Assembly (NCBI GenBank): GCA_018262315.1
Contig: JAGSPS010000200.1
Coordinates: 1 to 6,139 of the forward strand
DNA: 6,139 nucleotides
DNA from: Deltaproteobacteria bacterium
Lineage (GTDB): Bacteria; Myxococcota_A; UBA9160; PR03
Direction: 5' to 3'
Below, one piece after another: positions 1 through 5,253 of the stretch. Both the position numbers and the translations under genes were made by a program. The notes beneath the pieces were generated by a model that saw nothing but the letters and a program-made list of their open reading frames with translations, was not told the DNA's origin and did no database searches. How positions within the stretch are numbered: the stretch's first letter is position 1; each line of letters begins with the position of its first letter.

Positions 1-855
1 CGGGAAGACCCATGCAGTGCGCGGGTCGCGCGGGTGCAGCTCGATCGGGAAGCCGATGTCGCCGACGTCCTTCGGCATGTTGTCGCCGATCCGCACCCAG
101 CGCGCCTCGGACCGGCGCATCCGGTAGATGCCGCAGTGGTTCTGCTGGTAGAGCAGATCGGGCTCGAGCGGGTGCAGCCGCATGCAATGGGGATCGTGAC
201 CGAACTCGGGATCGGGAATCGGTGCGAAGTTGACGACGCAGCCGGCGTTCAGCGGTTTCCAGTCGCTGCCGCCGTCGCTGCTCTCGAAGACGCCGCCGCC
301 CGTGCCCGACATCGAGATGTAGAGATGGCGCGGATCGCGCGGATCGATTTGGATCGAATGCAGGATCGGTCCGTCCGGCGTGCCGAGGTCTTCCTTCTTG
401 GTCCACTCGGCGTTGCGCGGGTGGTCGTTGAAGCCGGCGACCGGCGCCCAGGTGTCGCCGCCGTCTTCGCTGCGGAAGAGTCCCTCGGGCGACGTACCCG
501 CGTACCAGCAACCGGGCTCGCTCGCGTGCGCGGGCTCCAGCCAGAACACGTGATCGACGACGCGACCCGTCTCGCCAGCCTTCGCCTTGCGGAACGCGGG
601 CGGACTCGACGCCTCCTGCCAACGCTTCCCCGCGTCGACCGAGCGGAACACCGTCGGGCCGAGGTGACCAGTGCGCGCCGCGATCAATAAGGTGCGGCGA
701 TCGCGCGGGTCGAGCACCGCGTGGTGGATCACGTGGCCGAGGAAGTGCGGGCCATCGGGATCGAAGTGGCGCCGCGCGGCGTCGCTGCGCAGCATCCAGA
801 CGCCTTTCCGAGTTGCGACGAGCAGCGCGAGCGGTCCGGGAGCAGGTTGGGTCAC
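1..855 (-). CDS. BNR/Asp-box beta-propeller protein (sialidase-superfamily fold), C-terminus beyond the window
   Basis: The minus frame is open from a GTG at 855 to the left edge, giving 285 residues without a stop. Three Asp boxes (S-x-D-x-G-x-x-W) are visible: SVDAGKRW at about 72-79, SEDGGDTW at 129-136 and SSDGGSDW at 192-199. They recur between repeated DPRDPR-type blade turns, as in a BNR beta-propeller. The N-terminus (LALLVATRKGVWML, 9-22) is typical of bacterial proteins labelled exo-alpha-sialidase or glycosyl hydrolase. There is no signal peptide, so it is probably cytoplasmic. The FRIP motif and arginine triad of true sialidases are not seen in the visible part, so enzymatic function is unproven and the fold name is safer. 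The GTG start is supported by GGGGAGG five bases upstream and by no better ATG. The gene lies 103 bp downstream of the cytochrome c gene on the same strand and may be co-transcribed with it. Confidence 0.9.
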   Translation of the reverse strand, partial: MTQPAPGPLALLVATRKGVWMLRSDAARRHFDPDGPHFLGHVIHHAVLDPRDRRTLLIAARTGHLGPTVFRSVDAGKRWQEASSPPAFRKAKAGETGRVVDHVFWLEPAHASEPGCWYAGTSPEGLFRSEDGGDTWAPVAGFNDHPRNAEWTKKEDLGTPDGPILHSIQIDPRDPRHLYISMSGTGGGVFESSDGGSDWKPLNAGCVVNFAPIPDPEFGHDPHCMRLHPLEPDLLYQQNHCGIYRMRRSEARWVRIGDNMPKDVGDIGFPIELHPRDPRTAWVFP

Positions 856-860
856 GGTGG

Positions 861-867
861 CCTCCCC
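861..867 (-). promoter_or_regulatory. Shine-Dalgarno site for the GTG-initiated propeller gene
   Basis: On the minus strand this reads GGGGAGG and ends five bases before the GTG at 855. It decides the start of a gene with no usable ATG near its N-terminus. Confidence 0.75.
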
Positions 868-958
868 TGGCAACGACGGTCAGATTTCTGGAGAGAGGTA
901 CGCCGCCAGGCGGAGCCCGGACGTAGCCTTTTCGCCGCTGCGCGCAGGCGGCACGCGC

Positions 959-1405
959 TCAGGGTGACGACTTCAGCTGCAGCGTCTCGATGTAGTCCAG
1001 AACCAGGATGATCGTGCCGCGCTTGAAGAACTCGGTGTTTGCGGTGGGCGGCACGTTGTGCACGAGCTGCTCGCCCCAGACCGGCATGTTGCTCGTGCCG
1101 TGCGCGCGCACCATCTCGCGGCCGTCGACGAACTCGCGCAACTTCGGCTTGGGAAGCGGCGTCCCGTACTTCTCGCCGAGCTTGCGCAGATCCGGCGGGG
1201 CGACCTTCATTTCGCCCGCGACGGGGCCCGTACCGTCGGCCGCAGTCCCGTGACACGACGCGCAGTACTGGTCGAAGGCCGCCTTGCCCGGGTGATCGGC
1301 AGCGCGTGCCGCAGTCGCGACGGTGACGCAGGCGGCCACGCCCAAAGCCAGCACCCACGGAACCCGCCTCCCGCGAGCGAGAATGCGACCCACTCGAATT
1401 GTCAT
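959..1405 (-). CDS. Exported mono-haem cytochrome c (class I-like), 148 aa
   Basis: The protein is a small periplasmic electron carrier. Residues 1-35 form a signal peptide: basic residues up to R14, a hydrophobic core VPWVLALGVAACVTVATA (15-32) and a likely cleavage after A-R-A35. The single haem-binding motif is CASCH at 48-52, followed by G-T-A-A-D-G-T-G as in many class I cytochromes. The probable sixth haem ligand is Met107 in the motif NMPVWG. About 113 mature residues is usual for the family. The ATG at 1405 was chosen because the signal peptide begins just after it and the G-rich GGGGGGAA (1407-1414) sits directly upstream. The frame stays open further upstream, but that extension is not protein-like and crosses tandem repeats. 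The gene is divergent from the DUF2238 gene and is followed by the propeller gene. Its redox partner is not identifiable; a periplasmic dehydrogenase is a plausible donor. Confidence 0.93.
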   Translation of the reverse strand: MTIRVGRILARGRRVPWVLALGVAACVTVATAARAADHPGKAAFDQYCASCHGTAADGTGPVAGEMKVAPPDLRKLGEKYGTPLPKPKLREFVDGREMVRAHGTSNMPVWGEQLVHNVPPTANTEFFKRGTIILVLDYIETLQLKSSP

Positions 1406-1418
1406 GTTCCCCCCATTT

Positions 1419-1457
1419 GCGTGATTGCACTCGCGTGATTGCATTTGCGCGATTCCC
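1419..1457. repeat. Three tandem 14-bp-period direct repeats in the cytochrome c leader
   Basis: On the plus strand GCGTGATTGCA occurs at 1419-1429 and again at 1433-1443, with a degenerate third copy GCGCGATTCCC at 1447-1457. Each start is exactly 14 bp from the next. The first copy ends 14 bp upstream of the cytochrome ATG at 1405, so the array would lie in the leader or promoter of that minus-strand gene. It could be an operator or simple slippage. The repeats are seen directly; any regulatory role is inference. Confidence 0.6.
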
Positions 1458-1499
1458 GCAGCTCCCGCGGCCCGGGATCGGCGCGGATCGTTCGCGATC

Positions 1500-1523
1500 G
1501 GCTGCGCGCATCTTGGCGCAGCC
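1500..1523. repeat. Perfect 8-bp inverted repeat with 8-bp spacer
   Basis: The arms are GGCTGCGC (1500-1507) and GCGCAGCC (1516-1523), separated by eight bases. It sits between the divergent cytochrome c and DUF2238 genes, where a dimeric regulator site would be expected. No T-run follows on either side, so it is not a standard terminator. The symmetry is direct observation; the operator role is a guess. Confidence 0.45.
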
Positions 1524-1641
1524 AGACCCCGCTCGTCGAGTGGAACCATGCGCTCGCCGCGAGATCGTCGGCCGCGCCGGGTTCCGCAATCTCCCGGAGT
1601 CCGCCCGTGCCTGGGGATGGCGCGCCGCCTACGATGGCGCG

Positions 1642-2331
1642 ATGTCAGCTTCGCCGCCCGCCGTCGCGCCGTTCGCGCGAAACCGTTTCCTGCAGGTGCT
1701 CGTCGCGGTGTACGTTGCGGTCTGGATCGCGCTCGCGATCGCGCCCTCGTATCGCTCGGACTGGCTGCTCGAGAACCTGCTCGTGTTCGCCTTCGCAGCG
1801 GCGCTCGCCGCAACGCACCGCCGCTTCGTGTTCTCGAACGTTTCGTGGCTGCTGATCGCGCTCTTCCTCACGCTCCACGCCGTGGGCGCCCACTCGACCT
1901 ACTCGGAAACGCCGGTCGGGTTCTGGCTGCAGGACGCCTTCGGGTGGAGCCGCAACCATTACGACCGCCTCGTGCACTTCGCGTTCGGAGCGCTCCTCAC
2001 CTACCCGATGCGCGAGATCGCGCTGCGCGTGCTGCGGCCGCGCCCGCTCTGGGGCTGGCTGCTGCCCTTCTTCGCCGCGCTCTCGGCGAGCTGCGCCTAT
2101 GAACTCATCGAGGCCTGGGTCGCCTGGGTCGTGAGCCCCGAACTCGGCACCGCCTATCTCGGCACACAGGGCGACGAATGGGACGCACAGCGCGACATGA
2201 CCTGCGCCTTCAGCGGTGCGCTCGCCGCGCTGCTCGCGACCGCCGGCTACCGGCGCGCGACGGGTCACGAGCCGTGGGTTCTGTTGGCACCGCACCGAGG
2301 TCGGCGGCCGCGCGCGCGCCGGTCGCCGTGA
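1642..2331 (+). CDS. DUF2238 (YjdF-like) integral membrane protein, 229 aa
   Basis: This is an inner-membrane protein of the DUF2238 family, related to E. coli YjdF; the function is unknown. Hydrophobic segments lie at about 16-36, 43-58, 68-83, 110-121, 136-152 and 189-203. The family signature is clear: H79...H84-S-T-Y-S-E-T-P-V-G-F-W-L-Q-D98, then GWSRNHYDRLVHFAFG (101-116), YPMRE (121-125), YELIE (153-157) and GTQGDEWDAQRDM (174-186). The polar residues conserved next to or within membrane segments (H79, H84, H106, D108, H112, E154, E157, D178, D181) look like a possible metal or cofactor site, which is inference. The ATG at 1642 starts just before the first membrane segment. The frame is open further upstream, but that part is arginine-rich with no in-frame start and no membrane character. 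The ribosome-binding site is weak. The last about 20 residues are basic and poorly constrained. Confidence 0.9.
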   Translation: MSASPPAVAPFARNRFLQVLVAVYVAVWIALAIAPSYRSDWLLENLLVFAFAAALAATHRRFVFSNVSWLLIALFLTLHAVGAHSTYSETPVGFWLQDAFGWSRNHYDRLVHFAFGALLTYPMREIALRVLRPRPLWGWLLPFFAALSASCAYELIEAWVAWVVSPELGTAYLGTQGDEWDAQRDMTCAFSGALAALLATAGYRRATGHEPWVLLAPHRGRRPRARRSP

Positions 2332-2370
2332 CAGGGCGCCTCGCCGAAGCCAGTGATTGCGCCGCCGGGT

Positions 2371-2404
2371 CTCAGCTCGCGATCCCAGCTGCGAGCTGGG
2401 TTCG
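2371..2404 (+). promoter_or_regulatory. Pair of mutually exclusive hairpins upstream of the CBS-domain operon
   Basis: Two stems compete for the same bases. Stem A pairs CCCAGCT (2384-2390) with AGCTGGG (2394-2400) around a GCG loop; beyond a T-T mismatch, three more pairs form (2380-2382 with 2402-2404). Stem B pairs 2371-2380 (CTCAGCTCGC) with 2391-2400 (GCGAGCTGGG), ten pairs with one T-G wobble around a ten-base loop. Both use 2391-2400, so only one can form. A further weak stem, CACGT (2406-2410) with ACGTG (2419-2423), follows. There is no T-run, so this is not a plain intrinsic terminator for the DUF2238 gene. It lies 63-97 bases before the first CBS start. The pairing is seen; a switching role is inference. 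Confidence 0.4.
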
Positions 2405-2455
2405 GCACGTCGGTTGCAACGTGGAGGAGGGCATGGTCGGGGACGACCTGTCCGA

Positions 2456-2462
2456 GGGAGGA
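2456..2462 (+). promoter_or_regulatory. Shine-Dalgarno site fixing the start of the first CBS protein
   Basis: GGGAGGA ends five bases before the ATG at 2468. It favours this start over an earlier in-frame ATG at 2357, which would add an arginine-rich, non-conserved extension. It also favours it over the out-of-frame ATG at 2464. Confidence 0.75.
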
Positions 2463-2467
2463 ATGCG

Positions 2468-2938
2468 ATGCCCGTCGGAGACTATTGTCGGCGCGACGTC
2501 GGCACCATCAACGGAGCGGCCACGCTCGCCGAGGCCGGCAAGCGGATGAAAGAGGAGAACACCGGCTGCCTGGTGATGCTCGACCTCACCGACCGGCCGT
2601 GCGGCCTGGTGACGGACCGCGACTTGGCGCTGCGCGCGCTGTGCGGTCGGCTCGACGCGAGCACCGCCACGCTCGATTCGATCGTCCCGCGCGAGGACCC
2701 GGTTGCGGTGAGCGAGACGACGATGGTTCGCGTTGCCATCGGGATGATGCGAAAGCTCGGCGTGCGGCGGCTCCTCGTCCGCGACGCCGAGAAGCGTCTG
2801 GTCGGCATGGTGCTGTGGGACGATCTGATCGGGATTCTCGCGCAGGAACTCGCCGGGCTGGCAGCGACGATCGGGGCGCAGGCGCCACATGCCGGCGTCC
2901 CCCGCTCGCGTGCGCTGACGGAGGTTCTCGAGCAATGA
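2468..2938 (+). CDS. Tandem CBS-domain protein, 156 aa (first of a coupled pair)
   Basis: The protein consists almost entirely of two CBS domains, which as a pair usually form a Bateman module binding adenine nucleotides or other adenylates. CBS1 covers about 3-60, with the hallmark GLVTDRDLALR at 46-56; Asp50 and Asp52 are in the positions that often contact ligand ribose. CBS2 covers about 72-126, ending in LGVRRLLVRDAEKRLVGMV (97-115) and WDDLIGIL (117-124). No catalytic, DNA-binding or transporter domain is attached, so it probably regulates a partner protein. The start at 2468 follows a strong Shine-Dalgarno site. The stop overlaps the start of the next CBS gene in ATGA, so the two are translationally coupled. 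The partner and ligand cannot be read from the sequence. Confidence 0.92.
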   Translation: MPVGDYCRRDVGTINGAATLAEAGKRMKEENTGCLVMLDLTDRPCGLVTDRDLALRALCGRLDASTATLDSIVPREDPVAVSETTMVRVAIGMMRKLGVRRLLVRDAEKRLVGMVLWDDLIGILAQELAGLAATIGAQAPHAGVPRSRALTEVLEQ

Positions 2939-3513
2939 CGGAGGAACGCAACTACTACGCGACTGAAATCGCCACGGCTCATTCCGACGAACCCGTCGCG
3001 AAGCTCGCGGACCTCATGCACGAGTACGCAATCGGCTGCGTGGTGATCGTCGACGCGACTCGGCAACCAGTGGGCATCGTCACGGACCGCGATCTCGCAT
3101 GTCGCGTGGTCGCGCCCGCGCTCGACCCGAATACGACGCCGGCGAGCGCCGTGATGAGCGCTCCGGCCCTGGTCGCGCAGGCCGACGAGCCGATCGAATC
3201 GGTGGTCGAGCGCATGCGCACGGCGCGGGTGCGACGGATTCCCGTGGTGGGCGATGGGAAACTCGTGGGCATGGTCTCGATCGACGATCTGGTGGTGCAC
3301 CTGGGCCGCGAACTCCAAGACCTGGGGCAAGCCGCCAAGCGCGCGGTCGACGAGGGGCGCCGCCAGGCTCGTCGCGAGCGACGCCTCGAAGACCTCGAAC
3401 AAAGCGTGTCCGAGCTGGTCGCGACCGTCGAACGCTCGGGACGCGAGGCGATCGACTTCGTCACCCGGGAGTTCGAGTCCCTGCGCGAGCGCTTCGGCAA
3501 GAAGCGCGAGTGA
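2935..3513 (+). CDS. Tandem CBS-domain protein with charged coiled-coil tail, 192 aa
   Basis: This is the second Bateman-module protein and a paralogue of its upstream neighbour. CBS1 spans about 8-62, with the hallmark GIVTDRDLACR at 47-57. CBS2 spans about 72-126, with MSAPALVAQADEPI (74-87), VRRIPVVGDGKLVGMVSIDD (99-118) and LVVHL (119-123). After about residue 127 comes a highly charged helical tail of about 65 residues. It is rich in R, E, K and Q, with leucine/valine spacing typical of a coiled coil (for example LEDLEQSVSELVATVE). The tail is absent from the first protein and probably mediates oligomerisation or partner binding. The ATG at 2935 overlaps the previous stop by four bases, and GGAGG at 2920-2924 supports initiation. 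The gene converges with the PEP-CTERM gene 34 bp away; no clear terminator with a T-run lies between them. Confidence 0.92.
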   Translation: MTEERNYYATEIATAHSDEPVAKLADLMHEYAIGCVVIVDATRQPVGIVTDRDLACRVVAPALDPNTTPASAVMSAPALVAQADEPIESVVERMRTARVRRIPVVGDGKLVGMVSIDDLVVHLGRELQDLGQAAKRAVDEGRRQARRERRLEDLEQSVSELVATVERSGREAIDFVTREFESLRERFGKKRE

Positions 3514-3547
3514 CAAGCGCCCCGCTTCCACCAGATCGGAATCGGCC

Positions 3548-4306
3548 TCAGCGACCGCATCGCCTCCGGACGAGGAGGCTCGCGAGCGCGATCGCGCCGA
3601 GCGCCGTCGCCGGGGGCTCGGGCACGAATGTGTAGCGATCGGTTGCCGTCGTCGAGCCGCTCATGCCTGCCAGGGCTCCACCCGGCGCGCCGACGAAATC
3701 GATCCGGTAGTTGATGTCGAAGAAGCTGTCGACGAACCAGTTGCCGCCGCCGAGGTCCGTGAGTGTCGTCTGCCCCGGCGAAGGCATGCCGAAGCCCGTG
3801 CCCGCCGTGATGCGAAGCAGGTCGAAATCTGGATCACCGGTAACCTGCCCCTGCATCATGGCCATGTCCTGGGCAATGTTCTGCGGCGACGTCCCGGGGG
3901 TACGCGGACCGGATTGGGTTTCGACGAAGACGCCTGTGACCGAGATCGACCGCGTGAAGCCCGCGAGCACCCCGGTTCCCGTCAGCTCGAGATCCAACAC
4001 GGCCGGGTTCCAGGTCTCCACGTTGCCACCGAGCAAACCGCCTGCGGCCTCGACCGCGCCAGTGGGCTTCAGCCATGCCGTGACATCGATCGAAGCGCCG
4101 AGCGGGAGACCGTCGGTGATGACGCTGGCGACGGCCTGATAGTCACCGGGCGGCAGCGCGATCGTCCCCGATCCGTTGTCCGGGACGACGCCCGTCGCTT
4201 GCGCGGCGGTCGCAGCCAAGGCGATGCCCGCGCATACACCAATCCACAGCGCGCTCCGAACCACGAGTGATCCTCGAACCAACTTCCTGTCGGTACTCGA
4301 AGCCAT
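3548..4306 (-). CDS. PEP-CTERM sorting-signal exported protein, 252 aa
   Basis: This is an exported protein processed at both ends. The N-terminus is a signal peptide: basic residues to R17, a hydrophobic core SALWIGVCAGIALAATA (18-34) and likely cleavage after A-Q-A37. The C-terminus has the three-part PEP-CTERM signal: VPEP at 228-231, a hydrophobic helix (about 233-246) and a final basic cluster RRRCGR (247-252). In known systems an exosortase (EpsH/Xrt family) recognises this tail. The middle is rich in G, T, S and D and low in Cys. It includes SGPRTPGTSP, TGDPDFDLLRITAGTGFGMP and FFDINYRIDFVGAPGG, segments I associate with other uncharacterised PEP-CTERM or surface proteins. No enzymatic motif is seen. 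The ATG at 4306 was chosen because GGAGGAAGG lies six bases upstream (GGAGG to ATG) and the signal peptide starts there, although the frame is open to 4399. It lies 150 bp downstream of the crotonase gene and may have its own promoter. Confidence 0.9.
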   Translation of the reverse strand: MASSTDRKLVRGSLVVRSALWIGVCAGIALAATAAQATGVVPDNGSGTIALPPGDYQAVASVITDGLPLGASIDVTAWLKPTGAVEAAGGLLGGNVETWNPAVLDLELTGTGVLAGFTRSISVTGVFVETQSGPRTPGTSPQNIAQDMAMMQGQVTGDPDFDLLRITAGTGFGMPSPGQTTLTDLGGGNWFVDSFFDINYRIDFVGAPGGALAGMSGSTTATDRYTFVPEPPATALGAIALASLLVRRRCGR

Positions 4307-4456
4307 GACCTTCCTCCGCGGGAGTGGAGATCCTCGCCGACCCGCGACGGCAGCGCCCAACTCACTCTGCCCGATGCATGAGTTCCGAGGATGATACATG
4401 GCATCCGACGATTGCTGGTGTCGGGCCGAGGGGGACCGGACGTCGCTTCGGGCCGG
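4307..4456. other. Intergenic region between crotonase and PEP-CTERM genes
   Basis: The flanking genes both read on the minus strand. There is a weak 5-bp stem just past the crotonase stop (ACCGG at 4435-4439 with CCGGT at 4453-4457) but no T-run. The eight-base word TCGGGCCG occurs twice (4421-4428 and 4448-4455). On the minus strand TATCAT resembles a -10 box but has no matching -35. I see no gene, no convincing terminator and no convincing promoter, apart from the strong ribosome-binding site of the PEP-CTERM gene at 4309-4317. Confidence 0.4.
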
Positions 4457-5221
4457 TTATCGCGTTTTCGACTCGGCGAGCCACTGCGCGGACGCCTCGG
4501 GAGCGCTGGCGTCGACCCAGCCGGCGAGCATCGGGTCCGCGCCCTTCGCGACGATCTCCTCGATGCGCGCGAGCGCGGCGCCGCGCACCTGCTGCTTGAT
4601 GCGCCGGTACGCGTCGGCCGGCATCGAAGCCATGTCGCGCGCCACCTCGAGGGCGCGGCCCAGCACCGCGGCGGGCGGCTTGAGTTCGTCGAACACACCT
4701 CGGCGTCGCGCCTCCTCGGACCCGAACCCGCGCGCGTAGAGCGCGATGTAGCGCACGTCCTGCGGTGCGAGTTCGGCGTGCACGACGACCATGGGCGCAG
4801 CCGGGAACGGGATCCCGACGCGCGCTTCGGTGAGCCCGAATTGTGCGTCGCCCGTGGGCCCCACGCGGTAATCCGCGGTCAGCATGAGCACGAAGGCGCC
4901 CGCCATGGCGTGACCGTTGACGGCCGCCACGACGGGTGCGGGAAAGCCGTAGAGCCGCCCGATCACGCCGTTCAGCACGCCGAGGAACTCGCGTTGCTGC
5001 TGCGGGGAGTAGGAGGGCACCTGCTTCAGGTCGAGCCCACCGGAGAAGAAGTCTCCGCTGCCGGTCACGACCAAAGCCTTCGCGCGCTTCACCGCGCCGG
5101 AGTCGAGGGCCGTGCAGAAATCGCACGCCAGCTCGAGACAGAACGCATTCGCCGGCGGGCGATCGAGCCGCAGCACGACGACGTCGGCGTGAGGCTCGAC
5201 GCGGACGTTCTCATGCGACAT
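4457..5221 (-). CDS. Crotonase-superfamily protein, enoyl-CoA isomerase-like (annotated as enoyl-CoA hydratase/isomerase), 254 aa
   Basis: The protein has the length and fold pattern of a single-domain crotonase acting on acyl-CoA thioesters in the cytoplasm. LDRPPANAF (19-27) is the N-terminal signature. FFSGGLDLK (58-66) supplies the first oxyanion-hole backbone amide, and VNGHAMAGAFVLMLTADYR (101-119) holds the second, around Gly108. The glutamate matching Glu164 of rat enoyl-CoA hydratase is present as Glu132 in FGLTEARVGI. The position of Glu144 is Val111, so the two-glutamate hydratase pair is incomplete. The pattern PAGG-x-x-x-x-LT-CDYR plus GLNE of mitochondrial 3,2-enoyl-CoA isomerases matches better, and isomerase activity is therefore more likely than hydration. 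Other crotonase reactions remain possible. The ATG at 5221 has GAGGAG eight bases upstream. The gene starts 32 bp after the molybdoenzyme stop, so the two are probably one operon. Confidence 0.9.
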   Translation of the reverse strand: MSHENVRVEPHADVVVLRLDRPPANAFCLELACDFCTALDSGAVKRAKALVVTGSGDFFSGGLDLKQVPSYSPQQQREFLGVLNGVIGRLYGFPAPVVAAVNGHAMAGAFVLMLTADYRVGPTGDAQFGLTEARVGIPFPAAPMVVVHAELAPQDVRYIALYARGFGSEEARRRGVFDELKPPAAVLGRALEVARDMASMPADAYRRIKQQVRGAALARIEEIVAKGADPMLAGWVDASAPEASAQWLAESKTR

Positions 5222-5253
5222 GGGCAGGTCTCCTCGCGCTGCGGGGAGTGACG

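Larger units (their letters stand above)
1406..1641. promoter_or_regulatory. Divergent intergenic region between cytochrome c and DUF2238 genes
   Basis: This 236-bp gap must hold the promoters of both flanking genes, which point away from each other. I find no convincing sigma-70 -35/-10 pair on either strand. It contains the 14-bp-period repeats (1419-1457), three GATCG words exactly 10 bp apart (starting at 1476, 1486 and 1496) and an inverted repeat at 1500-1523. No gene is visible in it. Confidence 0.5.

Noticed and set aside
34..690. Long open frame on the plus strand (218 codons)
   Set aside because: It is antisense to the propeller gene, whose minus-strand translation has three Asp boxes and coherent blade repeats. 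The plus-strand product is rich in R, A and V with no recognisable motif.
934..952. GC-rich hairpin between the cytochrome stop and the propeller gene
   Set aside because: The stem needs a bulge and is followed on the minus strand by GAAAAGG rather than a T-run, so it is not supported as a terminator.
1399..1641. N-terminal extension of the DUF2238 frame from an ATG at 1399
   Set aside because: The extra 81 residues are Arg/Pro-rich, without membrane character, and start inside the cytochrome gene.
1406..1813. N-terminal extension of the cytochrome c frame upstream to 1813
   Set aside because: The added residues are Arg-rich, cross the tandem repeats and overlap the DUF2238 gene. The signal peptide begins at the 1405 ATG.
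2482..3531. Open minus-strand frame of 349 codons opposite the CBS genes
   Set aside because: It has no family motifs and is explained by GC-rich codon usage of the two CBS genes on the plus strand.
3562..3587. Stem GCCTCC/GGAGGC (3562-3579) and palindrome GCTCGCGAGC (3578-3587) near the convergent gene ends
   Set aside because: They lie within the last codons of the PEP-CTERM gene and have no T-run on either strand, so a bidirectional terminator is not supported.
3254..4270. Open plus-strand frame of 338 codons
   Set aside because: It crosses the end of the second CBS gene in the wrong frame and then runs antisense to the PEP-CTERM gene. Its product is low-complexity and Arg-rich.
4391..5251. 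Open plus-strand frame of 286 codons
   Set aside because: It is the antisense shadow of the crotonase gene, which has clear family motifs and a good ribosome-binding site on the minus strand.
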